Shown: one piece after another, positions 20,791 through 32,708 of the stretch | Layout: each line of letters starts with the position of its first letter | Position numbering within the stretch: position 1 is the stretch's first letter | Notes under the pieces: model-generated | Seen by the model: the letters and a program-made list of their open reading frames with translations, nothing else | Told to the model about the DNA's origin: nothing | Databases searched by the model: none | Origin: Tetracentron sinense | Lineage: Eukaryota; Streptophyta; Magnoliopsida; Trochodendrales; Trochodendraceae | Direction: 5' to 3' | NCBI GenBank assembly: GCA_015143295.1 | Contig: CM026561.1 | Span: 45,202,875-45,266,874, forward strand | DNA: 64,000 bases | Translations under genes and position numbers: made by a program

Positions 20791-22663
20791 CTATCTTTGG
20801 AATTGGAGGTGAGAACTCGATAGTAATTGGTGGTTGACGAATGGCTGGTTGAGTAAGTGGTACTGAGGGATGTCCAATCGATTAGTACTATTGTTGTTTA
20901 AGCTGCAGGAGTTGATGAGTTTCTTTGAGGGGTGTAATATAGCCTCCTCGATGTTCGTCACCATTGAGTGCTGGCGCTTGAACTGGTTTTCCATTACCAA
21001 AGCAGTTGAATCCATTTGAGGGAGGTTTTGAATCAAGTAGTTGCTACTGTTATTGTTGTTGCTGCTGCTGCTGCCGCTGCTGTTGTTGAAGATACGCTGG
21101 TCTAGATTGTCATAATTGAGAACTAGACTGGGTTGATGGGCAGCTGGGTCAGAATGGTTTCCGGATAGGAGATGAGCCAGTATCGAGTAATCCAAGGCAT
21201 CGAACAAGCTGGGGAAGGAGGATGAGTTTTGGAGCTTGGGGGTGTTTTGGCTTATGGGGTTTGGCAAGGTTGGTAAGAGGGCATCTTGGATCGAAGCGTC
21301 TTGTTCTTGATCGATTGTTGCTGTGATCGAAAGACTGTTGGACTTCTTATAGATTCGACAGATTACCCAATCATCTAACTGAAGAAAGAAAGAAAGAAAA
21401 TCATCAGTAGCGGTCTTAGTTAGAGCGCAAGCTGCAAAACATTTCCAAAATAAATTAGAACATTCAGTATGTGTTCTGTACCTAAAATGATGTTTCTAAT
21501 ATGTCCTTTTTTCCATCTAATAAAGGTATTTTAGTCTTAAAGAATTGGTTAATAAGACCTTGTTGATGAGCTGTTACATAGTAAGAAATGTCCATAAATG
21601 TTTATATTTACCAATGATTTGGGAGCGATACATAGAAAATCAAACCTTCAATTTAAACTCTTTATTTAAAGAGCAAAGTCAAGTCAAGTAGATTAAAACC
21701 AAAAAAAAAAGTCAAGTAGATAAATAAATTATATAGAAGGTTATTTTCGTTATTTTGTAAAAGTCAAAGTCATGGCTCCTCTAATTTTGTTTTATTTATT
21801 TTTGGTACAACATAGGGGCTTTATTGTCATTTAATTCGCAGGAAAATATAGGGGATTTTGGTATCTCTCTCTCTCATTATAAAAAACATTTCATAGATTT
21901 AAAGGCCCATTTGGGTGTATTTTGGCCATGGTTTCATGACATGGAGTCATTTTTTTTTATTTTTTTTATTTTTGAAAAGTCCTATGTATAAATTAAAGTG
22001 TATTGCTTTTTTCTTTTTGTCCAGAGAAGAAAAATAGAGGGTACTTAAGAGTCATTCAATCTTATTAAAGGTAATAATAGTGTAAGACTTTATGATATGA
22101 TAGAGTTGTCTAATGAATCTCACCCTCATGGATGAGTCTCTGAGCTTGATTGGCCTGTAGTGAGGGGCTTCTGCTAGGCGATATTCATGCATGATCCAAT
22201 TAGTCTTGATTCCCCTGGGAGGTCGACCCTTATAGAACACAAGAGCCTTCTTCACACCAATGTTCTTGTTCGATGCTGATATGGGCTTATCGGTTCCCGT
22301 TGCTTTCCAGTATCCGGAGGCGGCGGCTCGGTTTGGCCTTGCACCGTTGGGGTACTTTCGATCTCTAGGACTGAAGAAGTACCACTCTTTCTCGCCAAAT
22401 GCGGCTTTCGCTAATTAAAAGAAGACCGGTCGATTGTTAATAAAAACTTTATGATCATATATGGGATATTAGGATATTGGTATTAGAAACAAACCTGGTA
22501 ACTCCCATGGATCAAACTTGTAGATATCGACTTCGGCGATGATGGAAACTGGATAAGCCGTGGACTTATCTTTCTCCTTGTACCTCAGGTAATGGAGGAT
22601 GAGCTCTTCGTCTGTCGGGTGGAATCGGAAGCCTGGCGGAAGAGAAGACTCCGGATCCTTCAT
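20791..22663 (-). CDS. NAC047-like: NAC-domain transcription factor, NAP/NAC047-like clade
   Basis: Three exons on the minus strand: 22663-22495, 22410-22124 and 21378-20791, joined by GT-AG introns of 84 and 745 bp and giving a 347-residue protein. Residues 8-21 [14 protein letters not shown] (subdomain A), [13 protein letters not shown] across the first intron, [14 protein letters not shown] and [13 protein letters not shown] (C), [13 protein letters not shown] with NWIMHEYRL (D) and [12 protein letters not shown] at 153-164 (E) are all intact. Both introns sit at the positions usual for NAC genes. The C-terminal half is Asn/Ser-rich, partly coded by a GTT/GCT triplet tract (21050-21085), and ends SSHLQFQR, which I recall as resembling Arabidopsis ANAC047/SHYG; clade assignment is by memory. 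NAC proteins act as nuclear dimeric DNA-binding regulators. The gene is single-copy-like between transposons. Its upstream side carries three G-boxes, consistent with ABA or stress control (inference). Confidence 0.95.
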
Positions 22664-22823
22664 GCTTAATTTCCAACCTAATATACTATATTATTTCAAT
22701 CAAATATTCTCAAGAAGAACTAACAATTAAGCTATATGCATATATATTCCTCTCTCTCAATAACCCCACTCCAAGCTATCCTATATCAAGGAGGGTCTGA
22801 AAACACATCCCACATACGAGACT

Positions 22824-22846
22824 AGAGAGAGAGAGAGAGAGAGAGA
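22824..22846. repeat. GA microsatellite upstream of NAC
   Basis: Uninterrupted AG repeat about 160 bp upstream of the NAC start codon (CT on the coding strand), a common feature of plant 5' UTRs and core promoters. Confidence 0.85.
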
Positions 22847-23071
22847 TTGAAACTTTTGGGATAGCAGGATGGCAAGCTGTTTTATGGTTGTAGGATTTTG
22901 TCGTTTAGTGGAAAGGAGATTGGGGAGATAGAGGGGATTTTTTGAGTTTTTGGGGCGGGGGTCTGTTTGTAGACAGCCTGGAACTTGTGATTATTATTAA
23001 ATTAATTATTTTGTTTTCTTCCACATATGGATGAGGCTAATCTCATGACATCATCATTTTAATGCAACAGT

Positions 23072-23083
23072 GGACACGTGTCC
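23072..23083. promoter_or_regulatory. perfect palindromic G-box/ABRE, NAC upstream region
   Basis: GGACACGTGTCC, a 12-bp palindrome containing CACGTG, about 410 bp upstream of the NAC ATG. Recognised by plant bZIP (ABF/GBF) and bHLH (PIF/MYC) factors. Confidence 0.65.
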
Positions 23084-23517
23084 AAAAACAGTTAAGTTGG
23101 CGACTGAAGGCGACCTGGGAATGGCAGATGCGCTTTGCTTTTCATTGTGGCCATCCACGTCATCATGCTATAAATGCGTTTTTCCCTCTTTTTGAAAATT
23201 TCCTTCCTTTAATTTATTCCCTCCCATTCTCATCCAAAGGTGGTGGAAGAGCAAAAAGAAAGTTAGATTTGGTAAGCGACTCAGATGGAGTGCCATGGAT
23301 GGACCAAAAGGCCACGCTACCTTAGGCTGTTGAATTTTGGAACCAAAGAAAGGTTCTTTCTTCATGAAAGAAGAGAAAACTTTTAATTAAACTTACCTTT
23401 CTTTTTAATAGAAAATAAATTCTTTGAGTGGATGCATGGGCGATGGGCTTGAAATGGACATATTTTGAGATAGTATTTTTGAGTTAGTGAATGACAGGTG
23501 GAGAGATTTTGAAAAGA

Positions 23518-23557
23518 CACGTGGTGCCACGCAACCGTGATGAAAGCAAAACACGTG
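23518..23557. promoter_or_regulatory. two further G-boxes upstream of NAC
   Basis: CACGTG at 23518-23523 (GACACGTGGTGCCACGC) and 23552-23557 (ACACGTGTCA), about 0.85-0.9 kb upstream of the start codon. Three CACGTG sites within 0.5 kb is more than chance would usually give. Confidence 0.55.
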
Positions 23558-23599
23558 TCAGTCATAGTTCCATCCATCACTTGAGCATGCAATATGCAT

Positions 23600-24388
23600 G
23601 TGGTTCTCCTTCTTTCTTATCCGGTTTTGATTAGGGATGACAAATTGGTTAGTACTTAGTAATAGTGGTGAAGCCTTGATTCGGATCAGGTGACACAAGA
23701 TGAGAGCGAGTTCTGATTTGTCTTCTTTGGAATTAGTCTAACCAAACAAGAATCTCCACTTCCCTAACCCTAATTTACAAATCTCTCACAAAAGCAATCC
23801 CTTTCCACGAAAAAAAGACTTGCTCGTTCCAAAATCCAAATCATCATTGCATGCGTGGCGCGATTAGCTCAAGAGAAATGACCAATAATGGATCTAATAC
23901 CCTCATTGACTTGAAGGACCACTCCTGACACATGTCCTTCAGAATCCACTTATATTATAGAAGATGGGTCTCTACTAAGGTTGCTGCTTTTGATACTCAT
24001 AGATCCAACTAGGTCGTCTCTTATGGCAACCGTTTATCCTAGAAAATGAAATGACTTCTCCCCCAGATTATCGCTAGGTGCCCAATGATGCGTAAATGCA
24101 CGAGGTCCAACCTTAGGCATCCACCAGAGGTAAACCGAAGTCGTCTCTTATTATTTCGAGGTCCAACCTCGGGCATCCACTAGAGGTAAACCGAAGTCGT
24201 CTCTTATTATTTCTTGTTTAAGGCACATTGCCCAACAAGGGTGATCATCGTACGTTTCATGGCCACTGAGTCTACTCATCCCTCGATTTCATCCTCTTCT
24301 CGCGCACTCTCTTCTCTTTGGGAGCAAAAGGACAAGGATCTGGTGTGCATGGGACCTACAGGGAGCTAGCTTACACCATACCCTTATC
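23600..24388. other. intergenic with a 56-bp tandem duplication
   Basis: No gene. A block starting CGAGGTCCAACC at 24101 is repeated head to tail at 24157 (to 24212) with few changes. Confidence 0.7.
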
Positions 24389-24735
24389 TTGAGATGGAAT
24401 CACAGCCAATTGCTATTGAACTTGGGGAGAGTTAATCGTACCCATAGGCCAACAAATATCCCTTTATACCCTTGTTAAGATTCACTAACCCCTGAAGTTC
24501 AATAATATAACTTTAGTTTTTAAAAAGAAATATTAACCTTATGGGTTAAATTTCTTTAACTAGAGTTATATTTTCTAACAACCAAGGTTATATTGTTGAA
24601 CCCTAAAGTTAGCGAATCTTAACCACAATTAATAAGTGTGACCAACTGCCCATGTTGACCTGTGGGTGTGATTGAACTCTCCCACAATTCAATCACAATT
24701 GACTGTGATTTGATCCCCATTGTCTTGTAAACTCG
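24389..24735. repeat. long imperfect inverted repeat (foldback/MITE-like)
   Basis: The left arm (AATCACAGCCAATTG, GGGAGAGTTAATCGTACCCATAGGCCAAC, GTTAAGATTCACTAACCCCTGAAGTTCAATAATATAAC in pieces between 24395 and 24515) matches the reverse complement of the right arm (24575-24725, GGTTATATTGTTGAACCCTAAAGTTAGCGAATCTTAACC then GTTGACCTGTGGGTGTGATTGAACTCTCCC). A loop of ~60 bp separates arms of ~120 bp. No coding. Classification unknown. Confidence 0.7.
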
Positions 24736-24934
24736 AAATTCTCTCAAGTTGTAATGGGACACAATACAAGGTCAACACGTGTCCCCTTTAACACTCTTTA
24801 ATTTTCGTTAAGATTCACTAACTCTTACGGTTCAATCATCTAACTTTGGTCCTTTTTTTTTAATTGAAATATTAAGTACTCTAAATGTTAAAATTGATAA
24901 CCAAAGTCAAAAGATGAGTTAAAGAGGCTTTTGT

Positions 24935-24968
24935 GTTGTAACCGGACTCCTCTGAGTCCGGTTACAAC
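24935..24968. repeat. perfect 15-bp hairpin
   Basis: GTTGTAACCGGACTC, loop CTCT, GAGTCCGGTTACAAC. The sequence after it (ACAACTTGAGAGAAT) is the inverse of ATTCTCTCAAGTTGT at 24740, so it also closes a second, larger inverted repeat with the neighbouring foldback. Confidence 0.9.
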
Positions 24969-24969
24969 T

Positions 24970-26689
24970 TGAGAGAATCAATGAGTCTCTTGTCTTTTTG
25001 CACGAAATTAAGAAGGCGCGCGCATGCATTCTCAGGAAAGTGGGGGCAAGCACTTGTCTTTAAAATAATATAAATATGAGATAGATTCAAGCATAGCACT
25101 TTCCTTTAATAGAATTAATATGCGATAGATATAAATAACATGCACTGTATGTGGTTGGGGCTCATATGAAGCTCCTAAGTACTCCATCTTCATTTGCTAA
25201 TTGAGTAAATTATTTTCTTTTCAGTCCAGGTATGAACTCACCCTAGCTAACATTCGAACCACCTACATTTAATTTCGTGCGTTGGAGAGATGTCCACATA
25301 AGCATGTGATGACATGGCCAGATGGTGTGACAATTGTTATGGGTATGACATGGACGTGATATAAAGCGTACGAAAATAAAGAACAAAATTTGAAAACTAT
25401 ATATGGACCATCTAAGATATATAATGACAAATATTTCAAATCTATGAGGCCAGATGTAATAGGGCTTCATGGTTTAATACAAAATATGAGAGTACTTAAG
25501 GCTCCCTAGATTTGTGGAGGGTAGTTGTTATATATAAGGTCAAAAGAGGTTGTTTGGGGCCGGGGTGGTACTGAAAGACGAATTGTAGAGATGGGCTTGG
25601 AGTTCTTGTTTGGAAAATGAATACAAACCTTATTCATACTTATCGATCCTTTCAAAGATGATTTGTTTGGTTTTTATTTAAAATAAGGAGAGCTTCAGTA
25701 CTCTTTTTCTCTTCTTTTGGATTCATGTGGAAATACGTTTCAGAGTCACACCCCTATGTCACAGATGATGTAACTGCATGTATTTGTGGGGTGGGGGTTT
25801 CAAACTTCAAACTTCTTCTCTCTACCTCCACCTCCCTCCCCAAAGGTAGCTTGTTTTGCTAAAATTTCAGATACCCACATGTAAAATATGTAGAATTTGG
25901 ATGTCAAAATATAGTATTCGTAAGACAAGGTAAGCCCACAACTCTCTTGTATGAGTCTACTTCTTCAACAGAGAAGAAAAAGAAAACCTAAAACTAGAAA
26001 AGCCCAATATGAAAGAACATAAGTAACTATGTCTCCATGTGGTGATGAATGAGAAACTTCAGCCTTCTTGTGAGAGGGGAGGCTTGACTTTGAATTCATC
26101 TGTATAAGAAAATGCATGAAAACCTAACTAAAAGTAAGAGGTGTGAAGGGATATTCCAAATTTTAATATTTTCCATTGGGAGCCAACAAATTATCCTTAT
26201 CTTGCTTGAAAATCCATGGTTGCTTCTTACTATTTCCTTATAACTTAAATGCTATATAGAATATTTTACAAAGCATGATAATAACAGACATATTTGACCA
26301 GTCAAGGCATGCAAGCATATATGAACTGTTTTAGCTTATTTCCATCTGCACACAAGTCCTGATTGCGACGTGGAGTTCACCAATTCTGATGGGTAAGGCT
26401 TATCTAAACTCAAATGCAGTTGCTTTAATTTTCCAAAGTAGGAATATTTTTAATTGGCTATTTGGCTAAATCAGAGATGCTTTGGCCTAACCTCGACTTT
26501 AGCTACCGAAACTATTGGCAGACTAAAGGGGAACAGAGTAATTTTCACTCCCCTATACTTTTGTAATTTAAAATATTATCTGTGCTGGTTTATTAATAAA
26601 CCTAACCCCTACAGCTACAATAGTAGAAATAAAACTAGGTTCTTACATTTCTGAGACTCCCTATACCTATTTTATTCAAGTGAAGCAAA
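24970..26689. other. intergenic, no gene seen
   Basis: AT-rich sequence without an open frame or RNA gene I can support. Partial copies of the GTTAAGATTCACTAAC block occur just to its left. Confidence 0.5.
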
Positions 26690-27136
26690 GTCTTAGTTTT
26701 ACTTGGAATGTTATTATATGAAGTAATGAATTTTGATGTCATACTTTCATACTTAGTGTTAGCCATATAATCAGCTACAACATTAGCTTCATGGTAAATA
26801 TGATTGAGAGTTATTCTTGTTTGAAAGAAAGACTTTATTTTTTATCCCATTACCAGGTCTTCCAAGAGATTGAAGCTTTCCCATTCCAAGTATCAACCAA
26901 GCTTTTTGAATCTGATTCAATAATCATGTCTTGGATATTTAGGTTTTTGCACAAAACCAAACCATCAAGAAGGGCTTGAGTTTCTGTAATATAATTACTG
27001 AAGATATCATAATGGGAGAAAAAGCAAGCCATAAAATCTCCATTATCATCTCTAATAACTCCACTTCCTCCAACAATACCAAGGTTACCTTTAGAAGCTC
27101 CATCAATATTCAGTTTATATCTTTTCCGAGGAGGGA
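26690..27136 (-). pseudogene. L1 LINE RNase H remnant
   Basis: Minus-strand fragment of the C-terminal RNase H of an L1 LINE. It reads YKLNIDGASKGN, GSGVIRDDNGDFMACFFSHYD, ETQALLDGLVLC and ESDSKSLVDTWNGK, aligning to the RNase H of the full LINE at 56638-57747. Stops follow after WKTWYW. Its upstream part is cut at 27136/27137 by LTR element C, and the rest should lie beyond the right end of the window. Confidence 0.88.
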
Positions 27137-27341
27137 TGTAGAGACCCTGATTTCATCCATGTAAATTCTATGCTCATCAAGGGTAAAATGATCAAACTAA
27201 GTTGTATTTCATGGTTTGATATTAAGGAATTGTATTGATGAGTATTTTATCTTAAATTATGTCTTAGAATGGTTTTAAAGTATATATGTCTAAGCAAGCG
27301 AGGTAAAGTTGGTAGAAATGCAAAGAACAAAAATTTTGGGC

Positions 27342-27491
27342 TATTTGTTCGAACGAATTCCCAATCGTTCGAATGAAGCGAGGAAAATTCAATTGGGTGA
27401 ATATTCCAGCACCCATTTCCATTCGATAGGCCTTAGACTGGTTCGAACAAATTGAAATTCGTTCAAACAAAAATAAATCCGTTTGAACGAA
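27342..27491 (+). promoter_or_regulatory. phased TTCGAA palindrome array, LTR C
   Basis: TTCGAA-centred units (for example GTTCGAACGAA) at 27348, 27368, 27422, 27442, 27462 and 27482: steps exactly 20 bp except for one of 54. The last centre is ~71 bp before TATAAATA at 27556. Different palindrome, same layout as the GATCGATC arrays. Confidence 0.85.
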
Positions 27492-28112
27492 TTTGCACAT
27501 AAATGTTTTAAAATAGGGGTTAAGTCTAGATTTTTAGGGTTTTAAACCCTAGGGCTATAAATAGAAAGTCTATTTCGTGGGTTTAGAGTATTCTAACTCT
27601 TTTTAACTAATTTGGCAAAGAAATGGGAGAAAACCTAGTTTTCTAAGGAAAGCACTTGAAGACGCAAGGAAAAGCTTGGATTACACTCCTCAAGCCTTTC
27701 TAAAGCACTAGATCAAAGGGTTTCGATCTTGGAAAGTTGATACTCTCTACTAAATAATCTTGTTGTAATCTTTGATTGAAAGAAATGATGAAATCCATGT
27801 GTTTAATGTGAAGCTTTTGTTATACCCTATTAAATTGCTCATGTGGTGAATTCTTGATGAAGGAGAAGATAGGATGTATTGATTTGTGATGTAAAACATT
27901 TTGAAGAGATGAAATTATGTGTTTAAATTATATATGAGCATGTTTAGGACTATGAATTAGAAATTGAAATGCATATGCCATGTTATTGAAGTTTTATTGC
28001 CTATATGTCACTCACAAATGGTATATGAGCACTTGCAATTGCACGATCGAAGTTTTGCATAAGTATGAGTATCCAAAAAGTAAAGTAAAGAAGATGAACA
28101 ATTGTAAAAGAT

Positions 28113-28505
28113 GCTATTGGGAGGGTGATAGTGTGCTCAGACCAAGTACAACCCCTAGTCACCTGATCCGAAGTAAAACAAAAAGGAAAGAGATGGTATT
28201 GGGAGGATGTTAGTGTGCTCAGACCAGGTATAACCATTAGTCATCTGATCCCAAGTAAAAGAATGAATAAAGATGTTATTAGAAGGATGTTAATGTGCTC
28301 AGACCAGGTACAAACACTAGTCATCTGATTCCAAGTAAATATATTGAATAGAGATGATATTGGGAGGATGTTAGTGTGCTCAGACCAGATACAACCAATA
28401 GTCATCTTATTCGAAGTAAAAGAATGAACAAAGATGGTATTGGAAGGATGTTAGTGTGCTCAGACCAGGTACAACCACTAGTCATCTAATTCAAAGTAAA
28501 AATGA
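28113..28505 (+). repeat. ~80-bp tandem repeat, five copies, in LTR C
   Basis: Units starting at 28113, 28195, 28275, 28356 and 28436, each with TTAGTGTGCTCAGACCAGGTACAA and an ACTAGTCATCTGAT block. Confidence 0.93.
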
Positions 28506-29011
28506 TCAACTTGGCTAAGTTAAGCGTAAAGTAACAAAGATGATAATTGGGAAGTAAAAGTCACAAAGAAGCTTGTAAAAGTATATGGTTTTCAAAGAAA
28601 GCAAAGTAAAGTATATAGTTTTGAAAAGTATGCACATTGATATAAAAGTTATGTTTTCCGCGATTTGATTTAAAGTATGCATGTGGTTTGATTAACTGAG
28701 ATATATGAACTGTGAATGAGAGCATATTATTGTTTATGACATCATTATTTAGTGGTTAGTATACGTTGGGCCTTTCAATTCTTAGCCGAACTATTATCTT
28801 CGGCAGGTCCTTCTGATATCTGTGCGCCAGAACCATGGGTCGAGGAGGAGTATGTTGAAGAGGAACCCGTTGTGATCATCCGAAGGAAGAGTGGGCCCTT
28901 GATAAGTGGCCCTATCTTGATTTTTGTTGAGTGAGGAGAGGGAGTGATTGTATATATTCTGTTAATTGGAGATGTCTGTAACGGCGCCAAATCTTACCTT
29001 GACCAAAATAG

Positions 29012-31136
29012 TGAAGGGAATCTAGATAAAAATTTATGTAAAAAATTAGATCCCGAAGATCTTTACACCATAGAAAATAAATAATACTAACTACATGTTT
29101 AGAGAATTATCTCGGTGAATGATGTTCACCGGTGAAGCACAAAATCAATTTGAACCGTCAAAACTCTCTGTAGAGATTTCTCGAAGAAATATACTCAAAG
29201 CTCGATCCTTGTTCTTCGCTATCCCCACGGAGCTTTTCAATCTTTACTTGGTATTTGAATAAACAAAGAGAAGAAGATTGATGTTGGAGTAGATTTTCTA
29301 TCTCACAAAACCCTTAGGGTTCAAAACCCTAACCTTCAAAACTTAGACAAACCCTAGGGGCTCACGAAAATTAAGAGAGAGTATTCTCTCTCTATTGCTC
29401 ACAGTTTGGAGGGGAAGAAAAAATCCTTGAATGAATTAATTCCCACACATTTTGGGGTATGGAGTATATATAGATTAGGATCTTATCCTAATCCTCCTCC
29501 AATTAGAAGTTATCTCTTTTAAAAGAGTTACTAATTAATGATAACTCTTATCATTAGTTATAACTAACTTTCTAATTAAGGTTTCTTAAATGGGTGTAAC
29601 TAATTCCCTAGATTTTAGGAATCCCAACAAACTCCTAACAATTAGGAATCCTAATCAAATTAGGAAACCCCATAAGGGAGGCGTGAGCTATAGGAGAGGC
29701 GTGAGCTAGGGAGTCTTGCACTCGAAGTTTTGAAAAACTTCTAATCTTATCTCCTTCTTTCTTGCATTCCAAGTATTGGAATCTAATCCCATGAAATAAG
29801 GATTAATTATTTAATTAACAAAATCCTAATCCAATTAGGAAACTCCAAATGGGCCCCCACCCTAAAGATTTAATCCCATGGGCTTGGGCCCACTAGTAAG
29901 GTCCACTCTTCATGGGTTTTATGGATATGGATCAAACCCATTTCCCCTTATATTATCTTAATTAAATAATCATTCTTATTGTCCTTTAATTTAGATTAAC
30001 ATTTAATCTAAACCATAGATTAACATTTAATCCATTTTATTGAGCTTGTATTTCTTATGTGAGCATCTCCAGAGATTGCTCTGAGACATTCTAACCCTGG
30101 CTTACCCAATGTTATCTCATTGACCCTTAAATAGGAATGACATCGGAATTGCAAGTGACGTGAGATATCCATGTTGCAATTGAATTCCAGTGTAAGAACA
30201 TTAACCAATAAGGATCATGCCACATGAACTTTTAGTTCGATTGATCCTTCCAATAACATTATCCCTAATGGGGCTTCGAGATTAATATACTATCTAACTC
30301 ATAGCCCATTGTACATCATCTGGGTTTCCAAGACATTTGATTAAGCCATGAGAAATCATTTCTCATATAAAATATTTTGAAAAAAGATTTTATTATGTAT
30401 AATATATTTTAATAAAAATATATTTCATACTTGTTTGATTTCAAAATCACATGTGCAGGATTTAAGCTTAATCGACTGTCTTACCCGAAACTAGGATAAT
30501 CTCTTAATTTAATGAGCATGGATTTCTTATTTGAAATTCATCATGACTCGAACAACTTTCTGACTATCCAACCGTCACCTTATCGTAGTCCCTCAGTTAG
30601 AGAGTACTTAGGTATAATCAAAACAATCAGATTACTACTCAGTTATAAATGAACTCATCAGATCTAAGGATCATCGAAACTGTTCAATGTGAATGAGAGA
30701 CCAACTATCTGATAGTATATTTATGCAAGAGGTCTCTCATTACATGCAATCAGTCAGTGTACATTTAAGCACTCATTTACTGATGTATAGTCTTCACTAC
30801 AATAGTTTGAGATAAAACTATATCTCAACCATTGAGAACATCTTAGCATTGTGGCAGCCATATAAGGGAAGTGCCCAGCTTCACCCATACCTGTGACTAT
30901 ATAAGGTATAAGGAACTAGAAAACTATATCTGCCTGTGACAGTCTGATACCTATTATATAGCTTCCCTACAATATATCATATGGACCTTTGTCAATATCT
31001 CATATCGTATAGATCATCTCATGATCATGGTCAATTACCCATATTGAATTCACAATAGATAAAGAAGAAGTCTCTATTAATCTAATTAATAAGAATCTTA
31101 CAATCTAAATGACTTTTTTAGGCATAATGTCTGATA
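29012..31136 (-). mobile_element. solo LTR, copia-like, TSD AATAG
   Basis: 2125-bp non-coding insertion flanked by AATAG on both sides (29007-29011 and 31137-31141). Its plus-strand start TGAAGGGAATCTAG is, on the minus strand, an LTR end CTAGATTCCCTTCA. The other end reads TATCAGACATTATGCC, with the expected TG mutated to TA. On the minus strand GATCCTAATCTATATATACTCC provides a TATA, followed by a leader with CGTGGGGATAGCG and GATCTTCGGGATCT, features I associate with plant copia LTRs. No internal region: a solo LTR left by recombination. Confidence 0.8.
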
Positions 31137-31765
31137 AATAGGACTTTAGGTCGCCACATTTCTTAAACCTGCTTAAATCTCATGACATACAAGACATACA
31201 ACACGAGTCTCCAAAAATGAGAATAATAAAATTTCAAAATATAAAACTAAATCATCCTACTCAAGTCTATGGTCAACATAAACATAACCCATCGTAAACA
31301 AAAATAATTTGATACCCAACTATAAAGTAATCTGGTAAACAACATCATCTAAGAGTCTATTACAATTCTCTTAACCGAAGCAAATCATAACCAACTAATA
31401 GGGATAACTATCAAAACCCTTGGATCCCTCCTCGGAAGGCTCACCTTCTCCTCCTTCCTCGATGTAAGCCTCCTTAATCCATGGCTCACCTACAAACTCG
31501 GGCTCCACACCTACCAATACAAAATTCTAGCTGAGTACAAAAGCACTCGGTGCATAAAAAAATACAACCAACAACATAGTATCCCTGCACTTAGTTAGAA
31601 CCATAACCAATAGCATAATAATATAATCAGAGTGCGGAAGAACATGTGCTCATGTACATCATTCATCACCTTGACTCGTGTACTTGTGAGAATGTTAGAC
31701 TTAAGAGACAACATACTTATGAGATGCTTATGCTTATGCGACCACATGCTTATTAGATGCTTATG

Positions 31766-32037
31766 CTTATGAGTCTTTGAACAGCATATTCAGATCATAC
31801 ACTTATTTAGATCCCTCGCCGGGCTTATTCAGTTTATCAGGTGTATGCAATGCTTATGAGTCTTTGAGCAGCTTATTCAGAACATACACTTATTCAGATC
31901 CCTTATTGGGCTTATTTAGTCTATCAAGCATATGCAATGCTTATGCTTATGAGTCTTTGAGAAGCTTATTCAGAACATACACTAATTCAGATCCCTCATT
32001 GGGCTTATTCATCTATCAGGGGTATGCAATGCTTATG
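31766..32037. repeat. ~90-bp tandem repeat, three copies, in 3' LTR D
   Basis: CTTATGAGTCTTTGA starts units at 31766, 31853 and 31946. The 5' LTR has only two (55860, 55953). Confidence 0.92.
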
Positions 32038-32708
32038 CCTGTGGTCCACATGTGTGACTTGTGAGACTTTTATCTTAACACGCATGTAAGATTGTGCATA
32101 AGTGTCGTAATTAACATTCGAATTGGTCATCTCTTAGGTTCCAAACAAACCTCTGCTAAGAAACTCCGTCAGGTTACATCTCCCTGGTTAGAGAATTTTG
32201 AACATGGAAGTCTTTCCTCTAAGTTCTTACCTTCCTGAATATCAATTATCGTGCAATATAATTAGGCATAATTTAACAAACAGTCACATATATATACCTT
32301 ATCATAATTCTTAGCATATTTCATAATCAATATTTAACAATGCTCATCCTCCATCATATATATATAAACCATGAATCCATCATTTCTAGCTTAAACCATC
32401 TTAAACATACATAAGTTTATGATAGAAGTGAGTTAAATAGTATATTGACCTTTGGGATCGTTCCATTTGATCCAAAACGCTCACAAGAAGGTTTGATGTT
32501 GATTTTCAAGCTTTCCTTGCAATCTCCAAGAAATCTCCCTCCTCTCTAAGTAATCCCTTCCTTAGAACCTTAAGTTTTCTCTTCCCTCTTTGCCAAATTA
32601 GGGTTAGGAAAGTTAGAACCCTAAAACCCTCGAAATAGAACCTCTATTTATAGCCTAGGGATTTAAAACCTTGATTTCCATAACTTTTTAAAAATTTATG
32701 TGCGCGAC

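Larger units (their letters stand above)
27137..28976 (+). repeat. 5' LTR of element C, left part
   Basis: Starts TGTAGAGACCCTG directly inside the LINE remnant, has TATAAATA at 27556 and a TTCGAA palindrome array before it, and is interrupted at 28976 by element D. It continues at 63396. Joined length would be about 2.0 kb. Confidence 0.88.

Noticed and set aside
22052-22663. Frames 22052-22255 and 22469-22663 as separate small genes
   Set aside because: They are NAC exons 2 and 1 read past their splice sites.
25243-25470. 75-aa minus frame in the low-copy region
   Set aside because: No recognisable domain, short, and no splice or promoter context.
28977-28981. Clean 5-bp TSD for element D
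   Set aside because: Flanks ATGTC and GTCCA share only GTC; not claimed as a duplication.
31777-32064. 95-aa frame with repeated FRTYTYSDPSLGLFSLS-type units (also 55736-56086)
   Set aside because: Generated by the ~90-bp tandem repeat in the LTRs of D on the strand opposite to the element.
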